From Mycobacterium marseillense (GTDB lineage Bacteria; Actinomycetota; Actinomycetes; Mycobacteriales; Mycobacteriaceae), in NCBI RefSeq assembly GCF_010731675.1, contig NZ_AP022584.1, forward strand, positions 3,906,001-3,970,000: DNA of 64,000 nucleotides, in the 5' to 3' direction. The notes beneath the pieces were generated by a model. The model did no database searches. It saw only the letters and a list, made by a program, of their open reading frames with translations, and was not told the origin of the DNA. The stretch's first letter is position 1. Every line of letters starts with the position of its first letter. Shown here piece by piece: positions 1 through 8,355 of the stretch. Both the position numbers and the translations under genes were made by a program.

Positions 1-290
1 TGAATCATCACCAGTCCAAGTCCGTTGAGTAGAGCCACGATTGGCAACAGCAGCGGATCGGTATAGGGCGCGAAGCGGCGGATGGCCATGTGCGCCGACC
101 CGAACACGACGAGAAACACCAGCCCGTAGTTGATTGCGTCCCAGTGCAGATCGCGGGTTTGGTTGGCCTCAACGATCAGCAGCGCGGCGACGGTGATCAG
201 CGAGGCGAAGCCCAACAGCAACAACTCGGCATTGCGCCGGGTAGGCAGAGGAGGCGTGACCGCGACCGGCGGCTGAAGCTGTGTTGTCAT
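1..290 (-). CDS. rodA: RodA/FtsW-family SEDS protein, N-terminal part
   Basis: This is the first 96 or so codons of a SEDS-family peptidoglycan glycosyltransferase, cut by the window edge. After a short cytoplasmic tail the reading shows hydrophobic membrane segments (LLLLGFASLITVAALLIVEA, then GLVFLVVFGSAHMA). The ATG at 290 overlaps the pstP stop as ATGA, so the two genes are translationally coupled. RodA works with a class B penicillin-binding protein in septal and lateral wall synthesis; in M. tuberculosis the next genes are pbpA, pknA and pknB. The catalytic part lies outside the window. Confidence 0.9.
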   Translation of the reverse strand, partial: MTTQLQPPVAVTPPLPTRRNAELLLLGFASLITVAALLIVEANQTRDLHWDAINYGLVFLVVFGSAHMAIRRFAPYTDPLLLPIVALLNGLGLVMI

Positions 291-1804
291 GCCACCGTCC
301 GGCAATCGATGCCCGGTTGGAGTGGGGGCCCGGGGAGCGCGGTCACCGTTTGCGACGTGGTCGTCGGACCTGCCGGTGAGGGGTTCGCGGGGCCGTTGGA
401 GGCGCTCGTGCTGGGTGGGGGGCTGGTGCTGGTGGAACTGGTGGTCGGTGGTGCTGGCGATGCGGTGGCGCTGGATTCGGGAGTTCTGCCGCCGGTGGAC
501 GGGGGCCCGGGCGGCGAGGTGGCGCGCGGCGGCGGACAGATCGGCAACAAGTATTCGGCCAACAGTTGGCGCAGCTGCGATTCCGCTTGGTCTAGGCTGC
601 CGCCCGGCAGTCCGGTTTGGACCTGGACCTGTCCGGGACGACGCAGATCTTGCAGCGTCATCAGTTGGCAATTGGGATGGCCGGATTGCCCATAACTGAC
701 CAGGGACAGCTCGTTGCGCGCGTTGAGGCAGCCGACGAGGTAAGGCCGTTGCAACGGAACGCCCAACAGCGTCCCCTGGATCCCCCGGACGATGGAGACC
801 CTGCCGTTGTATTCGGCGACGTAGTAGTTGCGCTGGATGACCCACCACCCGACGGTGAGGCCCGCGATGACCAGCAGCACCGCCAGCGCGGCGACGACGA
901 TCATCCGTTGCCGGGACCACCGCGGTCGATGCGTCGTTTCCGGTTGTGGTGCAACACGTTTGGCGGATTCTTCGCGCGGCCGAATCGCCGAGGCGCGCCC
1001 GGCCGAGGTATTGGGCAGCGTCATTTGGTCCTCGTCGCCCGACACCGCGCCGGCCAGGATCGGCTGGGTCTGCCCGTAGTCGTAGTCGACGACGTCGGCG
1101 ACCACAACGGTGACGTTGTCAGGGCCCCCGCCGCGCAGCGCCAACTCGATGAGGCGATAGGCGGCCTCGGCGACGTCGGGAATCTGCAGCGCCTCGAGGA
1201 TGGTCTCGTCGCTCACCGGGTCCGACAGTCCGTCGGAGCACAGGAGATAACGGTCGCCGGCGCGGGCTTCGCGCATGGTCAACGTCGGCTCGACCTCGTG
1301 GCCGGTGAGTGCCCGCATGATCAGCGATCGCTGCGGATGGCTGTGCGCCTCTTCCCGCGTGATGCGGCCCTCGTCGACCAGGGTCTGAACGAACGTGTCG
1401 TCCTTGGTGATCTGGCTGAGCTCGCCATCGCGCAACAGGTAGCCACGCGAATCGCCGATGTGCACCAAGCCAATTCGGTCACCCGCGAACAGGATCGCGG
1501 TCAGGGTGGTGCCCATCCCCTCAAGTTCGGGCTCCGCCTCGACCTGGGCGGCGATGGCCGCATTGCCCGATCGGACCGCATTGTCGAGCTTGGCCAGCAG
1601 GTCGCCGCCGGGCTCGTCGTCATCGAGGTGGGCCAGCGCGGCGATCACCAGCTGGGACGCCACCTCGCCGGCCGCATGACCGCCCATGCCGTCGGCCAGA
1701 GCCAGTAGCCGGGCGCCGGCGTAGACGGAGTCTTCGTTGTTGGCGCGCACCAGGCCACGGTCGCTCCGGGCGGCGTATCGCAGGACCAGGGTCACGGGCG
1801 CCAC
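287..1804 (-). CDS. pstP: PstP, PP2C-type Ser/Thr protein phosphatase
   Basis: A 505-residue membrane-anchored PP2C phosphatase that reverses Ser/Thr phosphorylation by PknA, PknB and related kinases. The catalytic domain covers about residues 1-238 and shows the metal-binding motifs LALADGMGGH (34-43), HIGDSRG (about 116-122), SDGLSDP (190-196) and GGPDNVTV (226-233). A juxtamembrane stretch leads to one transmembrane helix at about 301-322, an extracellular domain, and a long Pro/Ser/Thr-rich C-terminal tail from about residue 425. Length and sequence match Rv0018c (514 aa). It lies between fhaB and rodA in one minus-strand operon and overlaps rodA by 4 bases. Confidence 0.97.
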   Translation of the reverse strand: MAPVTLVLRYAARSDRGLVRANNEDSVYAGARLLALADGMGGHAAGEVASQLVIAALAHLDDDEPGGDLLAKLDNAVRSGNAAIAAQVEAEPELEGMGTTLTAILFAGDRIGLVHIGDSRGYLLRDGELSQITKDDTFVQTLVDEGRITREEAHSHPQRSLIMRALTGHEVEPTLTMREARAGDRYLLCSDGLSDPVSDETILEALQIPDVAEAAYRLIELALRGGGPDNVTVVVADVVDYDYGQTQPILAGAVSGDEDQMTLPNTSAGRASAIRPREESAKRVAPQPETTHRPRWSRQRMIVVAALAVLLVIAGLTVGWWVIQRNYYVAEYNGRVSIVRGIQGTLLGVPLQRPYLVGCLNARNELSLVSYGQSGHPNCQLMTLQDLRRPGQVQVQTGLPGGSLDQAESQLRQLLAEYLLPICPPPRATSPPGPPSTGGRTPESSATASPAPPTTSSTSTSPPPSTSASNGPANPSPAGPTTTSQTVTALPGPPLQPGIDCRTVA

Positions 1805-1859
1805 TCCTCGATCCCGGCTGGAAGATGTGCCAGGCCGGCATCATTGTCATTGGCGCGGG

Positions 1860-2327
1860 TCACGGGCGTAACTCGATCGCCGTTTTACCGATTCGAATCG
1901 GCGTTCCTATCGGGACTCGTACCGCTGTCGTCACTTTCGCCCTGTCAAGGTAAGTACCGTTCGTCGATCCTAGATCCTCGACGTACCACTCCGAGCCGCG
2001 CTGAGACAGCCGGGCGTGCCGGGTTGAGGCGTAGTCGTCGGTGAGCACCAGAGTGGAGTCGTCGGCTCGTCCGATCAGCACCGGCTGACCACTGAGAGTG
2101 ATGCGTCCTCCCGCCAGCGCGCCTTCGGTCACCACCAGATAGCGAGCCGCGTGCCGGCGCTGCCGCGACGGCAACAGCGTGCTGCGCAGCGCCAGACCGC
2201 GACGCACCATGACGGCACCGGTCGGGGCGTAGATATCGGTCCGCAGGATTCGCAGCACGGACCAGATGAAGACCCACAGCAACATCAAGAATCCGGCGCG
2301 CGTCAGCTGCAGTACCAATCCCTGCAT
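1860..2327 (-). CDS. fhaB: FhaB/FipA, FHA-domain membrane protein
   Basis: A 155-residue protein with an N-terminal membrane helix (about residues 5-27, LVLQLTRAGFLMLLWVFIW) and a C-terminal FHA phosphothreonine-binding domain. The FHA signature is visible as IGRADDS, then RHARL and DLGSTNGTYL. The homologue FipA is a PknA substrate that links FtsZ and FtsQ at the septum under oxidative stress. I chose the ATG at 2327 because it has a good ribosome site (GGAAAGGA, about 7 bases upstream) and gives the family length; an upstream in-frame start at 2381 would add 18 unconserved residues. Confidence 0.95.
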   Translation of the reverse strand: MQGLVLQLTRAGFLMLLWVFIWSVLRILRTDIYAPTGAVMVRRGLALRSTLLPSRQRRHAARYLVVTEGALAGGRITLSGQPVLIGRADDSTLVLTDDYASTRHARLSQRGSEWYVEDLGSTNGTYLDRAKVTTAVRVPIGTPIRIGKTAIELRP

Positions 2328-2451
2328 CTGGCGTCCTTTCCGTCCTAGCGTCGTGTCCCCGGCGCCCGTGACTCCGAGCACATCGGCTACGTCACGATAC
2401 TTGGACGGTGGTCGACACGGGGCGAAGCACGGCAGCGTTGAGCCCAGCGAC

Positions 2452-4077
2452 TTAGTGGATTCGGACGATGATTTCCGAATGGCCCAAACGGATGACGTCG
2501 CCGTCGGCCAACTGCCACTCCTGAACCGGTGCGTTGTTCACCGTGGTGCCGTTGGTGGAGTTCAGGTCGGACAGCAGCGCGACCTGCCCGTCCCAGCGGA
2601 TCTCCAGGTGACGCCGTGACACGCCGGTGTCGGGCAATCGGAACTGTGCGTCTTGGCCGCGGCCCACGATGTTGGAGCCGTCGCGCAACTGATAGGTGCG
2701 GCCACTGCCGTCGTCGAGCTGAAGGGTGATCGTGGTGCCCGCGGCGCCGTAGCCGCCTTGCCCGTATCCGCCGTAGCCACCCGCCTGCTGACCGTAGTCG
2801 GCCGGTTGGCCGTAGTCGGCGGGCTGCCCGTACTCCGCCTGCTGCCCGTAGTCGGGCTGCTGGCCGTAGTCGTACTCGGGGCTGGCAGCCTCGGGATATC
2901 CCCCGGCCTGGCCGCCATACGTCGCGCCCTGCGCGTGCTCGGCGTACTGGGTGTATTCGGGGGAGCCGTAGTCCTGGCGGCCGTATCCCCCGCCCTGCTG
3001 GTAGCCCTGGTCGTATCCACCGCCCTGTTCGGGGTAGGCGGGACGTTGTTCGGGCGGGGCGTAGCCGCCCTCGTCCTGGCGCGCCGGCCCGCGACCGTAG
3101 TCGCCGTAGCCGCCGCCATAGCCCTGCGGGCCGCCACCCGGCTGGCCGCCGGGAGGGCCGTAGCCGCCCTGGCGGTATCCCTGGTCGTAGCCTTGGCCGC
3201 CGCCGTACCCGCCGGGCGCGGGCGGGCGCTGCTCATACGACTGTGGGTAGCCGCCCTGTCCCTGGTCGGGGTAGCCGCGCTGGTCCTGGTAGCCCTGCTG
3301 CGGCGGGTAGCCGCCCTGGCCCTGGTAACCGCCTTGGTCTGGGTAGCCCTGTTGCGGCGGGTAGCCGCCTTGTCCCTGGTCGGGGTAGCCGCCCTGCTCC
3401 GGGTAGCCGCCCTGCTCGGGTTGGCGCGGCGGGTAGCCCTGTTGCGGCGGGTAGCCGCCCTGCTCGGGCGGATATCCCCCCCGAGAATCGGGTGCACCCT
3501 GCGGGTCCGGGCCACCGCGCGCGTCGTCCTGGGGACGCCGGTAGCGGTCGTCGTACTCGTCGCCGGGCCGCCCCGGCCCCTGATCCCCGCGGTAGCTCGA
3601 ATTGTCAGTCATTGGTGCTACTCCTCGTTCATCGCCGAACGCGTTATTTGATTGTGGCCGGACGGCGTCTTCGTCCGTCGGGCGGGGCTGGACATCGGGG
3701 TTGACAGCACCACGGGCGCGGTACTGGCCGGTACGCAGGTTCGACGACTGCTCGAACCGGACGACCACCTCACCATACGTTTGCCACCCCTGTTCGTGGA
3801 TGTACTCAGCCAAGTACCTCGCGAAAGAGCTCGACGTGAGATCCGGATCGGCGCTCACCTTTCCGAAGTCGTGCATACCGAGGGTAATGATGTATTCGTT
3901 GGGGGCCAAAAGGCGATTTCCGTGGAGCTTCTGAACTCCGTCGCGCGCCTCGCGGCATAACAGGGCTTCTACCTCTTGCGGGACGATCGCTCCGCCGAAC
4001 ACGCGAGCGAAGGCGTTGTCCACCGTCGCCTCGAGCTTGCGCTCGATCCGCGCGGCCAGCCCCCGTTGGCTACTCAT
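2452..4077 (-). CDS. fhaA: FhaA, FHA-domain regulator of peptidoglycan synthesis
   Basis: A 541-residue protein (527 in M. tuberculosis). Residues 1 to about 130 form the FhaA N-terminal DUF3662 domain (begins [20 protein letters not shown]). About residues 170-430 are a disordered Gly/Tyr/Pro/Gln-rich region built from degenerate GGYPPQ/GYPDQ repeats. A C-terminal FHA domain (about 450-541) carries [16 protein letters not shown] and DLNSTNGT. FhaA binds the phosphorylated pseudokinase domain of MviN/MurJ and restrains lipid II flipping. First gene of the fhaA-fhaB-pstP-rodA operon. Confidence 0.96.
   Translation of the reverse strand: MSSQRGLAARIERKLEATVDNAFARVFGGAIVPQEVEALLCREARDGVQKLHGNRLLAPNEYIITLGMHDFGKVSADPDLTSSSFARYLAEYIHEQGWQTYGEVVVRFEQSSNLRTGQYRARGAVNPDVQPRPTDEDAVRPQSNNAFGDERGVAPMTDNSSYRGDQGPGRPGDEYDDRYRRPQDDARGGPDPQGAPDSRGGYPPEQGGYPPQQGYPPRQPEQGGYPEQGGYPDQGQGGYPPQQGYPDQGGYQGQGGYPPQQGYQDQRGYPDQGQGGYPQSYEQRPPAPGGYGGGQGYDQGYRQGGYGPPGGQPGGGPQGYGGGYGDYGRGPARQDEGGYAPPEQRPAYPEQGGGYDQGYQQGGGYGRQDYGSPEYTQYAEHAQGATYGGQAGGYPEAASPEYDYGQQPDYGQQAEYGQPADYGQPADYGQQAGGYGGYGQGGYGAAGTTITLQLDDGSGRTYQLRDGSNIVGRGQDAQFRLPDTGVSRRHLEIRWDGQVALLSDLNSTNGTTVNNAPVQEWQLADGDVIRLGHSEIIVRIH
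2750..3560. repeat. Low-complexity GGYP/Q tandem coding repeats in fhaA
   Basis: About 0.8 kb of degenerate short tandem repeats encode, on the minus strand, GGYPPQ-, GYPDQ- and DYGQ-type units in the middle of FhaA. The same pattern is present in the M. tuberculosis homologue with a different copy number. The repeats give long spurious open frames on the other strand. Confidence 0.85.
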
Positions 4078-4329
4078 GTCCTACCGTTCGTCTGCACTTG
4101 CCAGAAGGTATTGCCGGTGCGCGGCAAACGAATCGCCTGCGTGCTGGTTCACTCCCGCATGGTATCGGCACATCGCGACGGCGCGGCACTGTCGAAATCG
4201 TGAGAACCGGGTCCCTGCAGTTCAGGGGCGCGCACGCGGCCAGGGTATGGCGTCGGAAGGCCGCCAGGCCCGCTGCGGCGGTTCGGGAATCGGGCCATTA
4301 CAGTGGTATGGTCCATCGGTTGTTTTTCC

Positions 4330-4412
4330 GGGCGAGTGGCGGAATGGCAGACGCGCTGGCTTCAGGTGCCAGTGTCCTTCGGGACGTGGGGGTTCAAGTC
4401 CCCCTTCGCCCA
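4330..4412 (+). tRNA. leuT: tRNA-Leu (anticodon CAG)
   Basis: An 83-base class II tRNA. The acceptor stem GGGCGAG (4330-4336) pairs with TTCGCCC (4405-4411), with discriminator A at 4412. The anticodon arm CTGGC-TTCAGGT-GCCAG gives anticodon CAG, reading CUG. A variable arm (TGTCCTTCGGGACG) and the T arm GGGGGTTCAAGTCCCCC are present. CCA is not encoded. It sits downstream of and divergent from fhaA, as leuT does in M. tuberculosis. Confidence 0.97.
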
Positions 4413-4430
4413 CATTGAGCGGTGCTACGA

Positions 4431-4462
4431 AAAGTCACGACCTCGCAAGAGGTCGTGACTTT
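4431..4462 (+). terminator. Perfect 14-bp hairpin after tRNA-Leu
   Basis: AAAGTCACGACCTC (4431-4444) and GAGGTCGTGACTTT (4449-4462) are exact reverse complements around a GCAA tetraloop. It begins 19 bases after the tRNA and ends 25 bases before the convergent stop at 4488, so it could end transcription from both sides. There is no long U tract, as is usual in mycobacteria. Confidence 0.85.
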
Positions 4463-4487
4463 CGTGTTTGGGGCGACCGGCTGCGCG

Positions 4488-4847
4488 TTAGGAGCCGGCG
4501 CTGCGATAGGTCCCGTGGCCCTCGATGATCGCGTCGCCGTCGAAGACTAAGACCTCGTTGACGACGTCGTCGTTCTGATTGCGGTAGGTGATGACGATTG
4601 TGTTGATGCCTTGGTAGACGCCTTCGACGGTGAACCGCAGATCCGGAATGCGCTCGAGGGCCGCGACCCAGTACTGCCGTAGCGCCGCCTTGCCGCGGAC
4701 CACCCCCTGTGTTTCTGGCAGGAGCTTGGCGGCCACGGGCGAGGTGAAGACGACGTCGTCATGGAAGTCGTCGAGGACGGCGTCGACGTCGTGGGCGTTC
4801 CAGCGTTGTGCCCAACGTGTGGCGAAGGCGTCCGCATCGACATTCAT
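4488..4847 (-). CDS. NTF2-like (SnoaL fold) protein
   Basis: A small 119-residue protein with the NTF2/SnoaL-like pattern: an N-terminal helix ending WNAHDVDAVLDDFHDDVVFTS, a central RGKAALRQYW segment and a C-terminal strand LVFDGDAIIEGHGTY. The fold occurs in polyketide cyclases, ketosteroid isomerase-like enzymes and many stress proteins, so no substrate can be assigned. The ATG at 4847 is preferred; a GTG three codons upstream (4856) is possible. Single gene, convergent with tRNA-Leu. Confidence 0.8.
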   Translation of the reverse strand: MNVDADAFATRWAQRWNAHDVDAVLDDFHDDVVFTSPVAAKLLPETQGVVRGKAALRQYWVAALERIPDLRFTVEGVYQGINTIVITYRNQNDDVVNEVLVFDGDAIIEGHGTYRSAGS

Positions 4848-4905
4848 GGGCGGCACTGTAGCGCAGCTGAATTCGGCCAGGCCGGCGCGGTCTTGTGCGC
4901 TTCGG

Positions 4906-5403
4906 TCACAGTTGGCGGCGAATATCGAGAAGGTGGTGCTGCAGCTCGTGCACGGTGTGTACCGCGACCCAGCGCAGCGACCGTTCGTGGGTTTCGGGGT
5001 AGTGGTAGATCACCGTCCGGTCCCAGTCATCGCCGGAGAGCCGGGCCAGGACGTTACTGAATAGTGCTGCCGCGTCGGCAAGTTGACGAGCGACGTCGGC
5101 CGGGTCCTGTTCGTTGTACCCGTCGTGCTCGGCTCGCTCCTCGCGCCCCATGGACGCACAGTCGGAGCCGCTCGTCCGGCGGGCCGCGAGCACCCGCTCG
5201 CGCTGCACCAGCAGCACATCTCGCAGGTGGCACGCGTACTCCAGCGGCGACCACACGTCGGGGTGCGACCGGGATCGCACATCAATGTCGTTGTTAGACA
5301 GAAGTACAACGGCTTCTGCCGTCAGCGCCTGGAGGTCCTCGCCGGCGGCCGCGGCTCGGCGCAGGTCATAGATGAAATTGCACCCCGCGCAAGGTTCGGT
5401 CAC
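4906..5403 (-). CDS. DinB-superfamily protein
   Basis: A 165-residue four-helix DinB/MDMPI-like protein. Histidines in the expected metal-site positions are visible in YACHLRDVL and in HTVHELQHHLLDI near the C terminus. Actinobacterial members are often thiol-dependent (mycothiol) transferases or unknown. The protein begins with a GTG (5403) and carries an unusual CAGC motif at residues 5-8. It is followed on the same strand, 58 bases on, by the NTF2-like gene. Substrate unknown. Confidence 0.8.
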   Translation of the reverse strand: MTEPCAGCNFIYDLRRAAAAGEDLQALTAEAVVLLSNNDIDVRSRSHPDVWSPLEYACHLRDVLLVQRERVLAARRTSGSDCASMGREERAEHDGYNEQDPADVARQLADAAALFSNVLARLSGDDWDRTVIYHYPETHERSLRWVAVHTVHELQHHLLDIRRQL

Positions 5404-5596
5404 GACACCATCATTTCAGCGGAGACAACCGTGAAGGCGGGCGCCATGCGCCGTCGATACTGGGGCATTCAAAGTTGTTGTGGCTCTGAGGGACTCGTCA
5501 TCGCCTGATCCGGCTGTCGGCAAGCCGAAGCCAGCCGGCGGCAGCGGGCAGCCCGTGCGTCAGCACTTGGCGGTGAGACAACCCACACAATACCGA

Positions 5597-5615
5597 TGAG
5601 GGTAGCCTTACCTAA
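5597..5615 (+). promoter_or_regulatory. IdeR iron box before mbtL
   Basis: TGAGGGTAGCCTTACCTAA matches the mycobacterial IdeR consensus TTAGGTTAGSCTWACCTAA at 17 of 19 positions when the degenerate positions are allowed. It lies 24 bases before the mbtL ATG, where IdeR bound to iron would block transcription. This predicts iron-repressed expression of mbtL-mbtM. Confidence 0.85.
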
Positions 5616-5639
5616 ATCAACCGGGTATGGTCGCGCGTC

Positions 5640-5897
5640 ATGACCTCCTCCACTCCACCCGTGCCCAGCACCGTCGACGATCAGTTGGTCAGCATCCTTC
5701 GTGATGACCTGGACCTCAAGTTCGAATCCGTCACTGCCACAACGCGTCTGATCGATGACCTGGGCATGGACTCTGTTGCCTTTGCCGCCGGCCTGGTTGC
5801 CATCGAAGAACGGTTCGGCACGCAATTGAGCGAGGAAGACCTATTGACCTGCACGACGGTGGGTGACTTGCAGGCTGCGATCGGGGCCGGCGTATGA
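5640..5897 (+). CDS. mbtL: Acyl carrier protein of mycobactin acyl-chain assembly
   Basis: An 85-residue acyl carrier protein. The phosphopantetheine attachment serine is in DDLGMDSVAFAAGL (about residue 45), followed by EERFGTQLSEEDLLTCTTVGDLQ, the typical helix III region. Its place before an MbtM-like ligase, ATGA overlap with that gene, and the iron box 24 bases upstream identify it as the MbtL type, which carries the fatty acyl chain later put on the mycobactin lysine. The ATG is close to the IdeR box and has no clear Shine-Dalgarno site, so the mRNA may have a very short leader. Confidence 0.9.
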   Translation: MTSSTPPVPSTVDDQLVSILRDDLDLKFESVTATTRLIDDLGMDSVAFAAGLVAIEERFGTQLSEEDLLTCTTVGDLQAAIGAGV

Positions 5898-7456
5898 ACG
5901 TTCTCGCGGCCGCCATGCGCGATGCGATGACGCGATCGCCGCATGAGTTGGTCGTCCTGGACAAAGGAACCGACAGATGGACCGCCCGCCCCTGGCCCGA
6001 GGTCCACGGGATGGCCGAAAGCATCGCAACGCATTTGCTCCGGCAGGATCGCCTCGGCGCCGTGGGGCTTGTCGGTGAACCGACCGTCGAGTTGGTCGCC
6101 GCCATACAGGGCGCGTGGCTCGCGGGCGTCGCCGTCTCGATTCTGCCCCGCCCCAGGCGCGGCGCGGACCCGGCTGAGTGGGCGCGTAGCACCCTGGACC
6201 GGTTCGGTGGGATCGGCGTCAGCATGGTCCTCAGCCACGGAGAAACGCTGCGCACGCTGGGTGATGCGGCGTCGACGCTGTCGGTCTGCAGCCTCGAGGA
6301 GGCCGCGCGGACCCCTGCCTCGAATGGCCTTCAGACCCAATCCGATTCACACGCCGCGATCCTGCAGGGCACTGCCGGATCGACCGGTGATCCACGCACC
6401 GCGGTCTTGTCGCCGGACGCTGTGCTGAACAACATGCGCGGCCTCATTGAGCGGTTACAACTCGACGGCGCCGCCGATCGGGCGTGTTCGTGGCTGCCGA
6501 TCTATCACGACATGGGCTTGGCCTTCCTGTTGACCGCCGTTCTGAGTGGGATGCCGCTGTGGCAGGCGCCGACGGGAGCGTTCTCTGCGGCGCCGCTGCG
6601 CTGGGCGGATTGGCTTTCGGCCAGCGCGGCAACCTTCACCGCCGGACCCAATTTCGGGTACGCCATGCTCGGCCGCTATTCCGGCCGGGTTTCGGACGTC
6701 GACCTGGGGGCGCTGCGGATTGCCATCAATGGCGGCGAACCCGTTGATTGCGAGGGGTTTCAACGATTCGCCGCCGCGATGGCTCCGTTTGGATTGCAGG
6801 CGTGTTCAGCGACTCCTGCGTACGGAATGGCCGAGTCGACGTGCGCCGTGACGATGCCCGACTGCGGGGAGGGGTTGCGCATCGATGAGCGGACGGAATC
6901 GGGGACTCGGCAACGATATGCGCTGTTGGGCCGCCCCATCCCGGGTATAGAACTGCGGATCAGCCCGACCGAGCATTCAGCGGATGATGCTGTGGGGGAA
7001 GTCGAGATCCGCGGGTCCTCGATGATGACGAAGTACTTCGGCGACGCGGCCATCGAGTGCGATCGCGGTGCGGAGTGGTTCCGCACGGGAGACATCGGTT
7101 ACCTCGTCGACGGCGCGCTGGTCATCTGCGGTCGGTCCAAAGAGGTCATCACGATTGCGGGCCGCAACATCTTTCCCACCGAAATCGAGCAGGTGGCTGC
7201 GCAAGTGGATGGTGTGCGGCACGGAGGCGTGGTGGCGGTCGGTTCGAAATCCGGTGCCGCTCAATCGCGATTACTCATCGCCGCCGAATTCGTGGGGTCG
7301 GATCACGACGTGACCCGCAGCGCGGTCATCAAGCGGGTCATCTCGGTGTGCGGGGTGACTCCGGCCGATGTCGTCTTGATGCCACCGGGATCATTGCCGC
7401 GCACGTCGTCGGGCAAGCTCAAGCGGCTGGAGGTCCGCAGCCAACTACAGACCTGA
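5894..7456 (+). CDS. mbtM: Fatty acyl-AMP ligase MbtM (FadD33 type)
   Basis: A 520-residue ANL-superfamily adenylating enzyme that activates long-chain fatty acids and loads them on the MbtL carrier. Visible motifs: the phosphate-binding loop LQGTAGSTGDPR (about 156-167), SWLPIYHDMG (about 199-208), YGMAESTCAV (about 312-321), the aspartate of WFRTGDIGYL (about 395-404) and the C-terminal lysine of RTSSGKLKRL. Closely similar along its length to M. tuberculosis MbtM. Starts by ATGA overlap with mbtL. In M. tuberculosis an mbtN dehydrogenase follows; here the convergent mbtK comes directly after it, 14 bases away. Confidence 0.93.
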   Translation: MNVLAAAMRDAMTRSPHELVVLDKGTDRWTARPWPEVHGMAESIATHLLRQDRLGAVGLVGEPTVELVAAIQGAWLAGVAVSILPRPRRGADPAEWARSTLDRFGGIGVSMVLSHGETLRTLGDAASTLSVCSLEEAARTPASNGLQTQSDSHAAILQGTAGSTGDPRTAVLSPDAVLNNMRGLIERLQLDGAADRACSWLPIYHDMGLAFLLTAVLSGMPLWQAPTGAFSAAPLRWADWLSASAATFTAGPNFGYAMLGRYSGRVSDVDLGALRIAINGGEPVDCEGFQRFAAAMAPFGLQACSATPAYGMAESTCAVTMPDCGEGLRIDERTESGTRQRYALLGRPIPGIELRISPTEHSADDAVGEVEIRGSSMMTKYFGDAAIECDRGAEWFRTGDIGYLVDGALVICGRSKEVITIAGRNIFPTEIEQVAAQVDGVRHGGVVAVGSKSGAAQSRLLIAAEFVGSDHDVTRSAVIKRVISVCGVTPADVVLMPPGSLPRTSSGKLKRLEVRSQLQT

Positions 7457-7470
7457 CGATGACGAAGCGT

Positions 7471-8082
7471 CTACGGGGCGGCCCGATTCAGGGCGTAGAG
7501 CGCCATCCTCCGGTTCGGCATGTCGTGTTCACCGAGGAATTCACAGCGGAGGAACTCGCACAGCCCTCGCACCGTCGTATTGCGGTGATCTGGATCGAAC
7601 ATAATCCGTTGGCACGCCGGATCAGCGGCCAGCGCGGCGGCGATGACCTTGCGGAGTATCAGGGGACCCAGCCCGCGGTTCACGAGCTCCTCGTCTGCGA
7701 TCGCCCCATGCAGACCGAGATCGTGTGGCTGACTGTCGTAGCACTGGGCGATGGAATCCTTGGCGGCACGGTAGATCTCCATGTAGGCACGGTCGACGCC
7801 TTTGATGCTGAGGATGAGCGGTCGCGAGTAGGCGCCATCGACCTGCGCCCGCAGGTGATTACGCCAACGCGGCACCGGCCAGTCGTACTCCCACGTGGAG
7901 ACCAAGTGCGGCCGGTTCATCCACTCGGCGACCATCTCGGCATCCGTGCCGTCGGGATCGGCGACGCGAATGTTGTTTGGGGGGCCCAATTCAGGGATGG
8001 GCGGTGCTGGAACTTGCCGGACGCGTTCGGCGATGTCGGTGAGCTCGCGGGCGAGTATGGCCCCGGGTGCGGTTGCAGTCAC
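7471..8082 (-). CDS. mbtK: Lysine N-acyltransferase MbtK
   Basis: A GNAT-fold acyltransferase that moves the fatty acyl chain from MbtL to the lysine N6 of the mycobactin core. Very similar to Rv1347c: [42 protein letters not shown] and [19 protein letters not shown] are the conserved blocks. The GTG at 8082 gives 203 residues, near the 210 of the homologue; an upstream in-frame start at 8148 would give 225. Tail-to-tail with mbtM. I see no clear iron box in front of it. Confidence 0.9.
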   Translation of the reverse strand: MTATAPGAILARELTDIAERVRQVPAPPIPELGPPNNIRVADPDGTDAEMVAEWMNRPHLVSTWEYDWPVPRWRNHLRAQVDGAYSRPLILSIKGVDRAYMEIYRAAKDSIAQCYDSQPHDLGLHGAIADEELVNRGLGPLILRKVIAAALAADPACQRIMFDPDHRNTTVRGLCEFLRCEFLGEHDMPNRRMALYALNRAAP

Positions 8083-8355
8083 GGACGTGCACCTGCCTCG
8101 GCCGTCCTTATTACTGCGAGGCGCGTAGCACCGGTCCGCACTGAACAACTCCCTCCCGACGAGATCCAGCCCATCGTTTCATGTCTAGCTCGCAGCTTCC
8201 AGCGGTCAGCGGCTAGCAAGCCGATTCGATTCGGGAGTGAATTGACCAAGGCGATTGCGCCAGTAGCCTTATGAGCTAGCTCAGGGAGGGTTGGGAATGC
8301 GCGCAATACCGTGGCGAGGACGGACATTTAGGGCTGCGCGGCCACGAGCGGTGCT

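Noticed and set aside
2653..3651. Tandem repeats in fhaA looked like a CRISPR-like or surface-repeat gene on the plus strand.
   Set aside because: Repeat units are degenerate, codon-aligned with FhaA on the minus strand, with no spacer pattern.
8255..8285. AGTAGCCTTATGAGCT considered as a second iron box, before mbtK.
   Set aside because: Only the TAGCCT core fits; the CCTAA half is missing. It also lies away from the mbtK start.
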